64,000 nt of DNA from JABMNT01 sp048262655 (GCA_048262655.1 JBLXEY010000005.1:62001-126000), one strand, 5' to 3'. Counted from the first letter of the stretch, positions 9,176-17,887 are shown. Translations and numbers: made by a program. Notes: generated by a model not told the origin, from the letters alone.

Positions 9176-10219
9176 TTGAACTTTGCAAGCGATAATACAA
9201 CCGGCGCATCCCCCGAAGTGATCGAGGCAATGGTTCGTGCCAACGCAGGCCAGACCATGCCCTATGGCGATGATGCTTATACCAAGCAAGTGCAATCCAG
9301 GATTTGTGACATTTTTGAGACGGATGCAGATGTTTATCTGGTTGCGACCGGGACGGCGGCAAATGCACTATCCTTATCTGTCCTCATTCAAAGTTATGGC
9401 GCGGCGTTATGTCATTGGGATAGCCATGTCTATGAAGATGAATGTGGAGCACCGGAATTTTTTTCTGGCGGCAAGCTGATTCCGATTGAAGGTGTTGACG
9501 CAAAAATTGACCCTGCCGCCCTCGCACACCATGCCAAGCGCGGTGTCGGTGATGTTCATATGGTCCAACCACAAGCCGCCACAATCACCCAGGAAACCGA
9601 GATCGGTTCCGTATACACTTTAAGCGAAATCGAGGCGATCAGCGCCGTCTGCAAATCAAATAATTTAAAACTCCACATGGACGGCGCACGGTTTGCAAAT
9701 GCGCTTGTATCCTTGAACTGCTCTCCCGCAGACATGACCTGGAAAGCCGGCGTAGATGTGTTGTCCTTTGGCGCCAGCAAGAATGGCGCTATGGCCAGTG
9801 AGGCCGTTGTCCTTTTTGACCGTTCTCTGGCGCAGGAATTTGAATTTCGGCGCAAACGTGCCGGTCATTTGTTTTCGAAAATGCGGCTCTTGGCATCACA
9901 GATGGAAGCCTACTTGACGGATGACCTATGGCTAAAAAATGCGCGGCATGCCAACGCCATGGCAAAACGGTTGGGGAATGGGTTGCAGCAGATAGATGGC
10001 ATTGAACTGTCACCGCACATCCCGGCGAATATGTTGTTCCCGAAATTTCCACCGGCACTTACGAACGCTTTGCAAAATCAGGGTTTCCAGTTTTATGGCG
10101 ACCGTTGGGATGCAGGCATCGTACGCCTAGTGACGGCGTTCAACACGCCAGAAGAACACGTCGATGCCTTCATTAATGCAACTCGCACTTTTATGAATAC
10201 AGAAGGAAAGTCCGCATGA
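9176..10219 (+). CDS. Low-specificity L-threonine aldolase-type PLP enzyme
   Basis: 347 residues starting with TTG, placed by the AGGAG 10 bases upstream. The fold-type I PLP site is visible: HMDGAR with Asp169, and the Schiff-base lysine Lys202 in SFGASKNG. The opening FASDNTTGASPEV, the catalytic-histidine region CHWDSHVYEDECGAPEFF (residues 79-96) and the C-terminal RLVTAFNTPEE agree with bacterial threonine aldolases, which split threonine or allo-threonine to glycine and acetaldehyde. It overlaps the next gene by ATGA, so coupling with the M20 hydrolase is likely. Confidence 0.88.
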   Translation: MNFASDNTTGASPEVIEAMVRANAGQTMPYGDDAYTKQVQSRICDIFETDADVYLVATGTAANALSLSVLIQSYGAALCHWDSHVYEDECGAPEFFSGGKLIPIEGVDAKIDPAALAHHAKRGVGDVHMVQPQAATITQETEIGSVYTLSEIEAISAVCKSNNLKLHMDGARFANALVSLNCSPADMTWKAGVDVLSFGASKNGAMASEAVVLFDRSLAQEFEFRRKRAGHLFSKMRLLASQMEAYLTDDLWLKNARHANAMAKRLGNGLQQIDGIELSPHIPANMLFPKFPPALTNALQNQGFQFYGDRWDAGIVRLVTAFNTPEEHVDAFINATRTFMNTEGKSA

Positions 10220-11454
10220 AAAACATTCAGATCAACGGCGATCGTCTTTGGCAAACAATTATGGAAATGGCGGCAATTGGGGCTACAGAAAAAGGCGGTA
10301 ATTGCCGATTGGCATTAACCGACCTGGACAAACAGGGCCGGGACCTCTTTATCCAATGGTGCAAGGATGCCGGTTGTTCAATCCAGATTGATGCGATTGG
10401 TAATATTTTTGCCCGCCGCGAAGGCCGCAATCCTGATTTGGCACCTGTCGTCTACGGCAGCCACTTGGACACCCAACCTACGGGTGGACGATTTGACGGC
10501 GTATTGGGCGTTTTAGCTGGGCTAGAGGTCATGCGAACACTTAATGACCATGCGGTGGAAACTGATGCCCCGCTGGAAGCCGTTTGCTGGACCAACGAGG
10601 AAGGGGCTCGGTTCCCGCCTGCGATGATGGGGTCGGGTGGCTTCGTGGGCATTTTCAGTAAAGATGAAATCATGGCAAGTGCCGACCTGGACGGCAAAAC
10701 CTTTGGCGAAGAACTAGCGCGGATCGGATATGCCGGCGACACACCGATTGGAGGACGCGAGATTGGCTCTTATTTTGAACTGCATATCGAGCAAGGACCT
10801 ATTCTGGAAGCAGAGGAGAAAACCATTGGTATTGTAACCGACGCTCAAGGCCAGCGTTGGTATGAAATAAATATAACCGGCAAGGAATCCCACGCCGGAC
10901 CGACGCCGATGCCCGTCCGCAAGGACGCATTGGTCGTCGCCTCAAAAGTCATTCAAGAAGTGAACCGGATCGGCAATGCTCATCCCCCCCACGCTTGTGC
11001 GACCGTTGGCCAAATAGTGTCATCACCCAATTCACGTAATGTCATCCCTGGCCATGTCTTCCTGAGCGTCGATTTTCGCCACCCCGATGGCGGTACGTTG
11101 CTGCAAATGGACCAAGAACTGAAGGACTTTTGCGCCTCACTTGACGCCGAAGATGGATTTGAGGTGGAGGTTACGGATTTTTGGCAATTTGCGTCGACCC
11201 ATTTCGACGAAGCCTGCGTCGAGGCGGTTCGCGAAGGCGCAAAAAGCGCCGGCTATTCCAATCTCGATATTTGTTCAGGAGCCGGGCATGACGCGGTCTA
11301 TCTGGCGCAAGTTGCACCAACCGGGATGATCTTCATCCCATGTGAAGACGGCATTAGTCACAATGAAATTGAAAATGCATCGCCGCAAGACTGCGAAGCC
11401 GGCACAAACGTGCTGCTGCATGCCGTTTTAAGCCGTGCGGGGATTGTAGATTAG
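10216..11454 (+). CDS. M20-family amidohydrolase (N-carbamoyl-amino acid / allantoate type)
   Basis: 412 residues, the usual length for the HyuC/AllC/UAH group. Metal ligands of the M20 fold are in place: His83 in GSHLDT, Asp94 in GGRFDGVLG, Glu128-Glu129 in NEEGARF, a later HIEQGP, and GAGHDAV near the end. These enzymes hydrolyse N-carbamoyl-L-amino acids, allantoate or ureidoglycine; no purine-degradation or hydantoinase gene is nearby, so the substrate is open. It is the last gene of the operon starting at 8307 and converges on bfr, whose terminator lies in the gap. Confidence 0.87.
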   Translation: MKNIQINGDRLWQTIMEMAAIGATEKGGNCRLALTDLDKQGRDLFIQWCKDAGCSIQIDAIGNIFARREGRNPDLAPVVYGSHLDTQPTGGRFDGVLGVLAGLEVMRTLNDHAVETDAPLEAVCWTNEEGARFPPAMMGSGGFVGIFSKDEIMASADLDGKTFGEELARIGYAGDTPIGGREIGSYFELHIEQGPILEAEEKTIGIVTDAQGQRWYEINITGKESHAGPTPMPVRKDALVVASKVIQEVNRIGNAHPPHACATVGQIVSSPNSRNVIPGHVFLSVDFRHPDGGTLLQMDQELKDFCASLDAEDGFEVEVTDFWQFASTHFDEACVEAVREGAKSAGYSNLDICSGAGHDAVYLAQVAPTGMIFIPCEDGISHNEIENASPQDCEAGTNVLLHAVLSRAGIVD

Positions 11455-11456
11455 GG

Positions 11457-11488
11457 AAAAAACAGCAAAACACCCGTTCGTTTTGCTG
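11457..11488 (-). terminator. Intrinsic terminator of bfr
   Basis: On the minus strand a 9-bp stem (CAGCAAAAC with GTTTTGCTG, 11463-11471 and 11480-11488) is followed directly by six T residues (11457-11462 on the complement). It lies just after the bfr stop codon and so should end that transcript. Confidence 0.8.
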
Positions 11489-11508
11489 CCTATATCCTGG
11501 CGCTTTTT

Positions 11509-11997
11509 TTAACTTGAGCTGCTGCCTGACTCAAACATCTGTTCCTGCAGGTAATTTTGAATACCCGTGCTTTCGATCAGACCTTGCTGGGTTTCAATCC
11601 AGTCAATATGTTCTTCTGTGTCTTCGAGAATATTCTCGAAAATCTCTCGCGACACATAATCTCGCTTGCTCTCGCAAACTTCGATAGCATCCTTTAACTG
11701 CCCTTGGTTCATAACTTCGACAGAGAGATCGCTGGCAAAAATCTCAGGGACATTTTCACCGATTCCCAGTTTCCCAAGATCCTGCAAGTTTGGTAAAGCA
11801 TCAATCATCAACAAACGCTCAATCAGCATATCAGCATGCTTCATTTCGCCGATCGATTCTTCATAAACTTTGTCTGCTAACCTCAGAAAACCCCAGTCTT
11901 TGAGCATACGCGCATGAAGAAAGTACTGATTAATCGCTGTCAGTTCATTTTTCAGAATACCGTTGAGATGCTCAACGACGGCTGCATCACCCTTCAT
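11509..11997 (-). CDS. bfr: Bacterioferritin
   Basis: 162 residues from the ATG at 11997, chosen because GGAGAAA lies just upstream and MKGDAAVVEHLN is the standard bacterioferritin start. Bfr forms a 24-subunit haem-containing shell that oxidises and stores iron. The haem ligand Met52 and ferroxidase residues Glu18, Glu51, His54, Glu94 and His130 are present by position. The residue three before His130, Glu127 in E. coli, is Thr here (DTEEH), with glutamates at 128 and 129. The C-terminus ends in a serine run. It is divergent from bfd, which carries the Fur-like site. Confidence 0.93.
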   Translation of the reverse strand: MKGDAAVVEHLNGILKNELTAINQYFLHARMLKDWGFLRLADKVYEESIGEMKHADMLIERLLMIDALPNLQDLGKLGIGENVPEIFASDLSVEVMNQGQLKDAIEVCESKRDYVSREIFENILEDTEEHIDWIETQQGLIESTGIQNYLQEQMFESGSSSS

Positions 11998-12160
11998 AAT
12001 ATTTCTCCATTTTCCTAATCTAAAAATCCAACACCAAATGGACCTCCACAAATATACATATTAAATCGTAGAAATACACGATAAAATTTAACTAAGTCAT
12101 TGATAAATAACGATTTTTGATTATAATAATTAATTGCATTGCTAATAATTCGCAATAGCA

Positions 12161-12199
12161 TTGACAGGCCGCATCTCTTTAATTGATAATGGTTATCAA
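12161..12199 (+). promoter_or_regulatory. bfd promoter with overlapping Fur-type palindrome
   Basis: TTGACA at 12161-12166, a 17-base spacer and TGATAA at 12184-12189 make a near-consensus sigma-70 promoter reading toward bfd. A perfect palindrome TTGATAA-tgg-TTATCAA (12183-12199) covers the -10 box and resembles a Fur box. Repression of bfd when iron is plentiful is the expected outcome; Fur binding itself is inferred. Confidence 0.7.
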
Positions 12200-12223
12200 T
12201 CGCATTGAAGGTGAGGACTCTGC

Positions 12224-12433
12224 ATGTATGTTTGCAATTGCAATGGCTTGAACGAGAAAGATATTGATGCTGCGCGCCGCGCGGGAGTAACGTCATGGCC
12301 TGACGTCTATGCCTTCCACGGCTGCGCCCCCAAGTGCGGCAAATGTGTAACGGATGTTTCAAGTCGCTTGAACAGCGAAACAGAAGAGGCGGCAACGCCT
12401 TTCCTCCCTGAAAATTCATTTGGCGAAGCCTAA
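12224..12433 (+). CDS. bfd: Bacterioferritin-associated ferredoxin
   Basis: 69 residues with the Bfd iron-sulphur pattern: Cys4-x-Cys6 near the start and Cys38-x2-Cys41, matching the [2Fe-2S] ligand positions of E. coli Bfd. Bfd docks on bacterioferritin and passes electrons to the haem to release stored ferrous iron. It lies head to head with bfr across 226 bases. The promoter is overlapped by a Fur-like palindrome, which fits induction in iron shortage, when stored iron must be released. Confidence 0.93.
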   Translation: MYVCNCNGLNEKDIDAARRAGVTSWPDVYAFHGCAPKCGKCVTDVSSRLNSETEEAATPFLPENSFGEA

Positions 12434-12625
12434 GGCGTGTTTGCTTGGCGATCCTTATCTACTCACAAAAGCGCGTGGTTTTTGCGCTGGCTGTTTAGGC
12501 GACGGCAAGGCGGATAACGAGAGGCCCCCGGGTCATTATTCTCAAGGTTTGATTATTTTCATGCATGAGTTCCCGATATTCTCGGTTAAACTGATGCAAC
12601 CACTTAATCATGCTGGAATGCTGTC

Positions 12626-14791
12626 TTGACCATTAGCGATGATCTTAACCACGCCATCGAACGACATCAGTCTGGCCACCTGCAAGACGCCGAAAAGGGG
12701 TACCGAAACGTTTTAAAATCGGCCCCGCGACATGCCGATGCCAACCACTTACTGGGCTTGCTCGCGTATCAGGGTGGTTTTCACAAAGAAGCAATCGCCC
12801 ATATCTCGATAGCGATCGAAGTTGATGCAACGCAAGCAATTTACCATAACAGTCTGGGGCTGGCCTTACGAGATACAGGGAAACATGACGCGGCGGTCAC
12901 GAGTTTTGAACGCGCCATCGGCCTCAATCCTACCTATGTCGAGGCCTATGGAAATATGGGGATCGCTTTTCAAAACAGCGGCAATGAGGATGCGGCGATC
13001 GGTGCTTTTGAACAGGCACTTCGCCTTAACCCCCAGTTGATTGATGTTCGCGGTAATCTGGGCAACGCTTATAAAAACGTCGAACGCTATGAAGAAGCGG
13101 CAGAATGCTGCCGAATTGTGCTTGAAGCCTTACCCGGGCATGCGGCAACCTACTGCAATCTCGGTGTTGCCCTTCAAAAGACAGGCGCCTTTGACGCCGC
13201 CATTGAGGCCTATCAGACTGCCTTGCAATTTGATCCTGAACATTTGCCGGCACACATCAACTGGGGCTTGGCGCTCCAGGACACAGGAAACTTGGCGGGC
13301 GCATTAGAGCACTTTCGCAAAGCCTTGGCATTGGCGCCAAATTCAGCAGAAGCACATAACAATCTGGGTATGGCTCTCCAGCAAAATGGCGATATCGAAA
13401 ATGCACGCACTCATATTGAGAAAGCGCTCGAACAGCAGCCAGACCATGCCAAAGCACTGGCCAATCTGGGCGTTATCGACCTGGAGCAAGGCGATCCGCT
13501 GAGAGCAGTCGAGCATTTTCAGAAAGCACTTGATGTCGAACCACAATTTCCAACCGCACTGAGCAATCTTTTATTGTCACGTTTGTATTTGGCCAATACA
13601 GACACCAGCGAAAACCTGGCCCTGGCACGTCAGATCAACCACATGCTTCGCCTGCGTGTTCCTGTGCATCTTAATTCACTTGAGCCAGGCCGTCCGCTCC
13701 GTGTCGGTTTCGTCTCTGCAGATTTACGACGCCACGCGGTCAGCAGTTTTTTGGAAGGTGTCTGGACCTACCTGAACAGCGATCAAATACAACTCTACGC
13801 CTACGCAACCTCCCACACGGAAGATGACGTCACAGGACGCCTGCGGCGTCACACAACGACGTGGCGGAAACTTGCTGGAATGACTTTGGCAAAACAATGC
13901 CAATGTATCGCAACTGACAAGATAGACATCCTCTTAGACCTTGGCGGCCATACAGCAAACAACAACCTAGCAATATTTGCGCAGAAACCGGCTCCTATTC
14001 AGGTTACATGGCTTGGTTATTCATCGACAACCGGCCTGGAAACAATCGACTATATTCTCGCAGATTCTTACGTCCTGCCAATTTCTGATACAGAGCAATA
14101 TTCAGAGACACCCTGGCGCTTGCCAGACAGTTATCTCTGTTACACCCCCCCCAATTTCGAGCCTACGTTTACCAATGGTCCCGCCCTGACCAACGGCTAT
14201 GTAACCTTTGGTTCGTTCAATAATCTTAGCAAGTTAACAGATACCGCAATCGCTTGTTGGGCACAGATATTGCGCGCCGTTCCAGAAAGTCGGTTGCTTT
14301 TAAAGGCCAAGCAACTGGACTCGCCTGCATTTCAATCATCCCTTTCGCGTCGCTTTAGCGCGGCTGGCATTGAAACAGATCGTGTCACAACAATGGGGCG
14401 CACAAGCGGATTTGCAGAACATCTAGACGCCTACAATCAAATGGATATCGCTTTAGACCCATTCCCATACGCGGGGACGACCACGACCGCTGAAGCGCTT
14501 TGGATGGGGGTGCCCGTACTAACGTTGAGCGGAAAGTCTTTTGTTGAGCGGGTTGGCGTTAGTATGCTTACCAATACGGATTTGAAGGAGTGGGTCGCGG
14601 CATCATCGGAAGAACTGGTTACAAAAGCCGCCAACTTCAGTGCAAACAAGGTTGAACTTAGCGCTATGCGCGCAAAGGTGCGTAGCCAATTCAGGTCATC
14701 ACCGATCTGCAACCCATCGGCCTTTTCGGACGCGTTAGCAAGCGCATTTCGCGACATGTGGAAAACCCATTGCGAACGGCAGACACACTAA
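12626..14791 (+). CDS. TPR-repeat, SPINDLY/O-GlcNAc-transferase-like glycosyltransferase (GT41)
   Basis: 721 residues starting at TTG; no in-frame ATG lies closer upstream. Residues ~7-310 hold about nine tetratricopeptide repeats of 34 residues (each with the LG...G....A...F..AL pattern), then a GT41 catalytic region to the end: RVGFVSADLRRHAVSSF, DLGGHTANNN, WLGYSSTTG, TFGSFNNLSKL, LLLKAKQL and DPFPYAGTTTTAEALWMGVP. Relatives add GlcNAc or fucose to proteins in eukaryotes; bacterial members include enzymes that modify flagellin or other surface proteins, but most are uncharacterised. Cytoplasmic. No obvious target protein is adjacent. Convergent with the ParB-like gene, overlapping by four bases. 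Confidence 0.88.
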   Translation: MTISDDLNHAIERHQSGHLQDAEKGYRNVLKSAPRHADANHLLGLLAYQGGFHKEAIAHISIAIEVDATQAIYHNSLGLALRDTGKHDAAVTSFERAIGLNPTYVEAYGNMGIAFQNSGNEDAAIGAFEQALRLNPQLIDVRGNLGNAYKNVERYEEAAECCRIVLEALPGHAATYCNLGVALQKTGAFDAAIEAYQTALQFDPEHLPAHINWGLALQDTGNLAGALEHFRKALALAPNSAEAHNNLGMALQQNGDIENARTHIEKALEQQPDHAKALANLGVIDLEQGDPLRAVEHFQKALDVEPQFPTALSNLLLSRLYLANTDTSENLALARQINHMLRLRVPVHLNSLEPGRPLRVGFVSADLRRHAVSSFLEGVWTYLNSDQIQLYAYATSHTEDDVTGRLRRHTTTWRKLAGMTLAKQCQCIATDKIDILLDLGGHTANNNLAIFAQKPAPIQVTWLGYSSTTGLETIDYILADSYVLPISDTEQYSETPWRLPDSYLCYTPPNFEPTFTNGPALTNGYVTFGSFNNLSKLTDTAIACWAQILRAVPESRLLLKAKQLDSPAFQSSLSRRFSAAGIETDRVTTMGRTSGFAEHLDAYNQMDIALDPFPYAGTTTTAEALWMGVPVLTLSGKSFVERVGVSMLTNTDLKEWVAASSEELVTKAANFSANKVELSAMRAKVRSQFRSSPICNPSAFSDALASAFRDMWKTHCERQTH

Positions 14792-15036
14792 AACTTTTTG
14801 GATCCAACGACAATTGCATCGACTTCATCTTCACCAAGCGCCTTAACTGCTTCGATGCGATGATAGCCAGAGACCAGCACAAATCTGCCATCCCCTTGTC
14901 GCACATGGATCGGTGTTTTTTGACCTTCTTCCAAAATATTCTCTGCAAGGGAATCCACTTTTTCCGGTTCAAGGGTATTCTTCCACTTAATCGGGACGTA
15001 AATCGTATCAATTTTGATTTTGACGGGCTTTAGCAT
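14788..15036 (-). CDS. Stand-alone ParB/Srx-fold domain protein
   Basis: 82 residues from the ATG at 15036, chosen because AAGGAT lies just upstream; a longer reading to 15120 lacks this support. It consists of only a ParB N-terminal-type domain: a conserved opening (KIKIDTIYVP), then SLAENILEEGQKTPIHV and the nucleotide-binding-like signature VSGYHRIEAVKAL. Chromosome-partition ParB proteins have a DNA-binding helix-turn-helix and dimer domain after this part; both are missing. It is therefore not a partition protein; nuclease, CTPase or sulfiredoxin-like activity are all possible. It converges on the SPINDLY-like gene. Confidence 0.75.
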   Translation of the reverse strand: MLKPVKIKIDTIYVPIKWKNTLEPEKVDSLAENILEEGQKTPIHVRQGDGRFVLVSGYHRIEAVKALGEDEVDAIVVGSKKF

Positions 15037-15202
15037 CACAATATCCTTAAATAAGAAGCGTCTAACTATCGGTTGAAAACCCTGCTTGTGGCAAGTGACA
15101 AACAGGTCATATTTGTCCATAAAAGGTTGTTGTCGACGATAGAGAAGGTTAACACTAATATCTGGTATCCTATTATCGTGTGTTCATAATGGAGGATCGC
15201 AA

Positions 15203-15466
15203 ATGCAGGATTTAAAGAATATTGCTGAAGAGGCAACAAAAGGAATAAATGCGTTGCTCATTGAGCCGTTGACTCCGGAGCAAACCGAACAGATTGAATC
15301 ATTGATTGAAAAAACCGTCATCAAGGCCATGTTGCAGGGACAGCATCATGCCGTCGATGCGGCGCTTGGGTGTCCAGAGGCAGATCAAGACACCGCACAT
15401 AAAATCGCAACAGCCATTCGACACAAAAATGACGCACTAATCGCCAATTTATCCAGCTTGCGTTAG
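15203..15466 (+). CDS. Small helical protein, unknown function
   Basis: 87 residues, soluble and probably all-helical, preceded by GGAGGATCGCAA which gives a good ribosome site. No family was recognised. The sequence is balanced in charge, with a His-His pair near residue 50. It converges on the YaiI-type gene with a four-base overlap of the ends. Confidence 0.6.
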   Translation: MQDLKNIAEEATKGINALLIEPLTPEQTEQIESLIEKTVIKAMLQGQHHAVDAALGCPEADQDTAHKIATAIRHKNDALIANLSSLR

Positions 15467-15915
15467 CGCCGTTTAATCGCCTGAATCTGCGTTTCCAACT
15501 CGGACAGAAACCGGGACCGGTCTTGTTTACTGAAACTGGCATTGCCACCACCTGAGATTTCACCGGTATCTCGTAGATCTGTCATAAGATCACGCATGGC
15601 CAACGCCATTCCAATACTATCTGGCGTAAATTTTTTGCCATTCGGCGCCAATCCGATGGCATCCTTCTTTATACATCGGTCGGCAAGCGGGATATCCGAT
15701 GTTATAAAAAGGTCTCCATCTCCAATATGTTCAACGATCCAGTCGTCGGCGACGTCCGCCCCTTGTGAAACGACAACTTGTTCAACCAGCGGGTTCTCGC
15801 CGATCCGCAACCAACTGTTAGAGACCAAATACACTTTCAGACTGTGGCGAGCCGCGACTTTAAAAACTTCGTCCTTAACCGGACATGCGTCGCCATCCAC
15901 ATAAATCTCAAGCAT
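15463..15915 (-). CDS. YaiI/YqxD family (DUF188) PIN-like protein
   Basis: 150 residues. Hallmarks of the family are clear: YVDGDACPVKDE at residues 5-16, FITSDIPLADRC near 73-84, and GGGNASFSKQDRSRF near 123-137. The acidic residues of the first two motifs resemble a PIN-domain nuclease site, but no activity has been assigned to the family. The gene stands alone on this strand; a Crp/Fnr-type regulator gene starts divergently 135 bases away. Confidence 0.9.
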   Translation of the reverse strand: MLEIYVDGDACPVKDEVFKVAARHSLKVYLVSNSWLRIGENPLVEQVVVSQGADVADDWIVEHIGDGDLFITSDIPLADRCIKKDAIGLAPNGKKFTPDSIGMALAMRDLMTDLRDTGEISGGGNASFSKQDRSRFLSELETQIQAIKRR

Positions 15916-16050
15916 TGTAAACTCTTTGCGAATCAGGGGAGTTGATTTGTGTCAAAGCCAGGTTCCATCACATTTACTATGGTTATCGTCGTCAAGTCGC
16001 TATCAGGGAGAATATGACGTTGCTTGCCGTTGATGCAACGAGATCATTAA

Positions 16051-16752
16051 ATGCTGAACACGAAAGAACTGGAACAAGTTAAAAAATACGCGCCATTTCA
16101 GTATTTGTCTGATGGCCACACGGTGTCCTGTTTGCGCGCGTGTAAGACAAAAACCTTATTAGCTGGAGAGATGCTGTACCAAACAGGGACGAAGGCGACA
16201 CATCTTTACGTGGTGCTTGAAGGTGTGATCTTAATCGTCCGCGGTGATCCGTCAAATCTTGCGATTATGAGTTTACGTGAACCGGGCAGCATGGCCGGGC
16301 TGACGGCAACGATGTGCCAGAATGCACACTACGCCTCTGCCCTGTCAACGAGATCCAGTAAGGTCTTATCCATTCCAAGCCAAGTGCTGGCGGAATTAAT
16401 TTCTTTGCATCCCCCCCTTAGCACTGCCTTGATGAAATCTCTGGCGGATAACACACAGGACGTTGCTGGCCACTTCGAACGCCTACAGAACTTGAAAACA
16501 TCTGTTCGGCTTGCCGACTACCTGCTGACACTGGTTAACAATTGTAATTGTCCGTCCGAATTTACCCTACCCTGCGACAAAGGCGTGATTGCCCGCTATT
16601 TGGGGATGGAGCGCGAGAGTTTTTCCAGAGCCTTAAAAAAACTACAGGACGTCGGTGTCCGCAGTCAGGGGCGGCGAGTTATCCTGCAGGACCCAGCCGC
16701 ACTGCGCCGTTTGTGCGCCAAGTCGGATATTTCTGAGCCTAATCGGGCGTAA
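16051..16752 (+). CDS. Crp/Fnr-family transcriptional regulator
   Basis: 233 residues: an N-terminal cyclic-nucleotide-binding-like beta barrel (about 20-130, YQTGTKATHLYVVLEGV) , a dimer helix, and a C-terminal winged helix-turn-helix with recognition part GVIARYLGMERESFSRALKKL near residues 180-200. The N-terminal FNR-type cysteine cluster for [4Fe-4S] is absent (only scattered cysteines are seen), so it is not a classical oxygen sensor; the recognition helix ERESFSR is closer to the Dnr/NnrR and Crp types. The signal is unknown. Its last 14 bases overlap the end of the convergent glycosyltransferase-like gene. Confidence 0.85.
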   Translation: MLNTKELEQVKKYAPFQYLSDGHTVSCLRACKTKTLLAGEMLYQTGTKATHLYVVLEGVILIVRGDPSNLAIMSLREPGSMAGLTATMCQNAHYASALSTRSSKVLSIPSQVLAELISLHPPLSTALMKSLADNTQDVAGHFERLQNLKTSVRLADYLLTLVNNCNCPSEFTLPCDKGVIARYLGMERESFSRALKKLQDVGVRSQGRRVILQDPAALRRLCAKSDISEPNRA

Positions 16753-17659
16753 CCAGCAATCCGTGACGGATCAACAGATCCAGATGCCTTTTCAAAAACC
16801 CCAACAAATATTCTTGCTGTAAGTCTCGCAAATCTTCCCGAACAAATAACTTGAACCAGCCAGGCAACACCAGATCCCCAACGGGGTACTGAATTTCATT
16901 TTCAATGTGGTGGCGCTGTTCCGATGAAGTCGTGTGCAAGACCTTTACCCTTAGATCAGGATCTACAATATCGACATCAGCCAACAACTCACCATGAATG
17001 TTCCAAATGCCAGGATCAAGCAGATGTACAGGACAGCGGGTTGATCCGACAAGGGCGTTAAATGTGTTTTGCTCAAAGAGCAACCAATCGCTTTGCCCCA
17101 TTGTTTCACGCGCCCAAAGGTCGGCTAACGCGAAGTCACACATGACAAAAAAACCTGTGTTGAGGTAGGCCGCCGCATCATCTTTCGCATGGGCTGTGAT
17201 CAACGCGTCAAACGCGCCTAGATCATTTCCCGCAGCCGAAAACGTCCTGATTGCATCACGCACACTCAGATCAGAGGCATCGGATGCTACGGCAACCGAG
17301 CCCCCTTCGGCCTTCATGTTCATAACCATTGCCGAAATATCGTCATGAATTGGTGCCAGCAAGATCATATCCGCATCCAGCCAGACAACGGCATCATAGG
17401 CATTGCGATCAATAAACTGGCAGATGCTTGCCTTATAGCGCCAAGGATGGACACCCGCCGGCAAACTATCCGGCCGCGCGCGATAGAAGCCGGCGTCGGC
17501 CCAGAAGCCCTGTTCTGGGGTGGACATACCAAAATCACAAACATGCAGCGTTTGATCCGGCATGTGTGTGCGAAAGGATTCACAAAGCAAGCCGGTATTC
17601 AACATCCGGTTTGCATCGGTTCCGGTAACGTAGGCTATTCTGGGCCTCATTTTATGCAT
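16739..17659 (-). CDS. GT-A-fold nucleotide-sugar transferase-like protein
   Basis: 306 residues with no membrane segment. The N-terminal RIAYVTGTDANRM and the DxD-type motif VVWLDADMILL near residues 90-100 point to a GT-A nucleotide-diphospho-sugar transferase, similar to GT8-like proteins. A second half with YLNTGFFVM and a conserved Trp-His pair (GIWNIHGE) also fits that class. The sugar and acceptor are not known. The SPINDLY-like glycosyltransferase lies 2 kb away, but no direct link is visible. An internal ATG nine bases in (17650) is an alternative start. Confidence 0.65.
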   Translation of the reverse strand: MHKMRPRIAYVTGTDANRMLNTGLLCESFRTHMPDQTLHVCDFGMSTPEQGFWADAGFYRARPDSLPAGVHPWRYKASICQFIDRNAYDAVVWLDADMILLAPIHDDISAMVMNMKAEGGSVAVASDASDLSVRDAIRTFSAAGNDLGAFDALITAHAKDDAAAYLNTGFFVMCDFALADLWARETMGQSDWLLFEQNTFNALVGSTRCPVHLLDPGIWNIHGELLADVDIVDPDLRVKVLHTTSSEQRHHIENEIQYPVGDLVLPGWFKLFVREDLRDLQQEYLLGFLKRHLDLLIRHGLLVTPD

Positions 17660-17686
17660 TAACGGCCGCAGAACAGGTTGCGAATG

Positions 17687-17887
17687 TCAACCTGTATGCT
17701 CCGCTTCGGTGCCTGGTACCAGATTAGGGTTGCTCAACTTGAGTTCTTCTTTAACGATGGCGTGGCCACGCCGAATGCAAAGAGATACATATTGTGCAGG
17801 TGTCATACCAGCAATTGCCGCCCAGGTTTCCATCCGCTGCCAGTCTTCACCAGGCAGGGTGTTTAAAAGGTCTTCTGAATATTTCAA
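17687..17887 (-). CDS. Small protein of unknown function
   Basis: 66 residues starting with TTG and preceded by a very strong AGGAGGGG ribosome site at five bases, which supports a real gene despite its size. The middle part (WAAIAGMTPAQYVSLCIRRG) looks like two short helices, somewhat like ribbon-helix-helix antitoxins, but the match is weak and no toxin is next to it. It lies 27 bases upstream of the GT-A-like gene on the same strand and may be co-transcribed with it. Confidence 0.5.
   Translation of the reverse strand: MKYSEDLLNTLPGEDWQRMETWAAIAGMTPAQYVSLCIRRGHAIVKEELKLSNPNLVPGTEAEHTG

Noticed and set aside
12420..12629. 69-codon open frame between bfd and the TPR gene
   Set aside because: It overlaps the bfd stop, has no ribosome site and its translation does not look like a folded protein.
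14788..15120. Chromosome-partition ParB
   Set aside because: Only the N-terminal fold is present; there is no helix-turn-helix, no parA nearby and no parS cluster was noticed.
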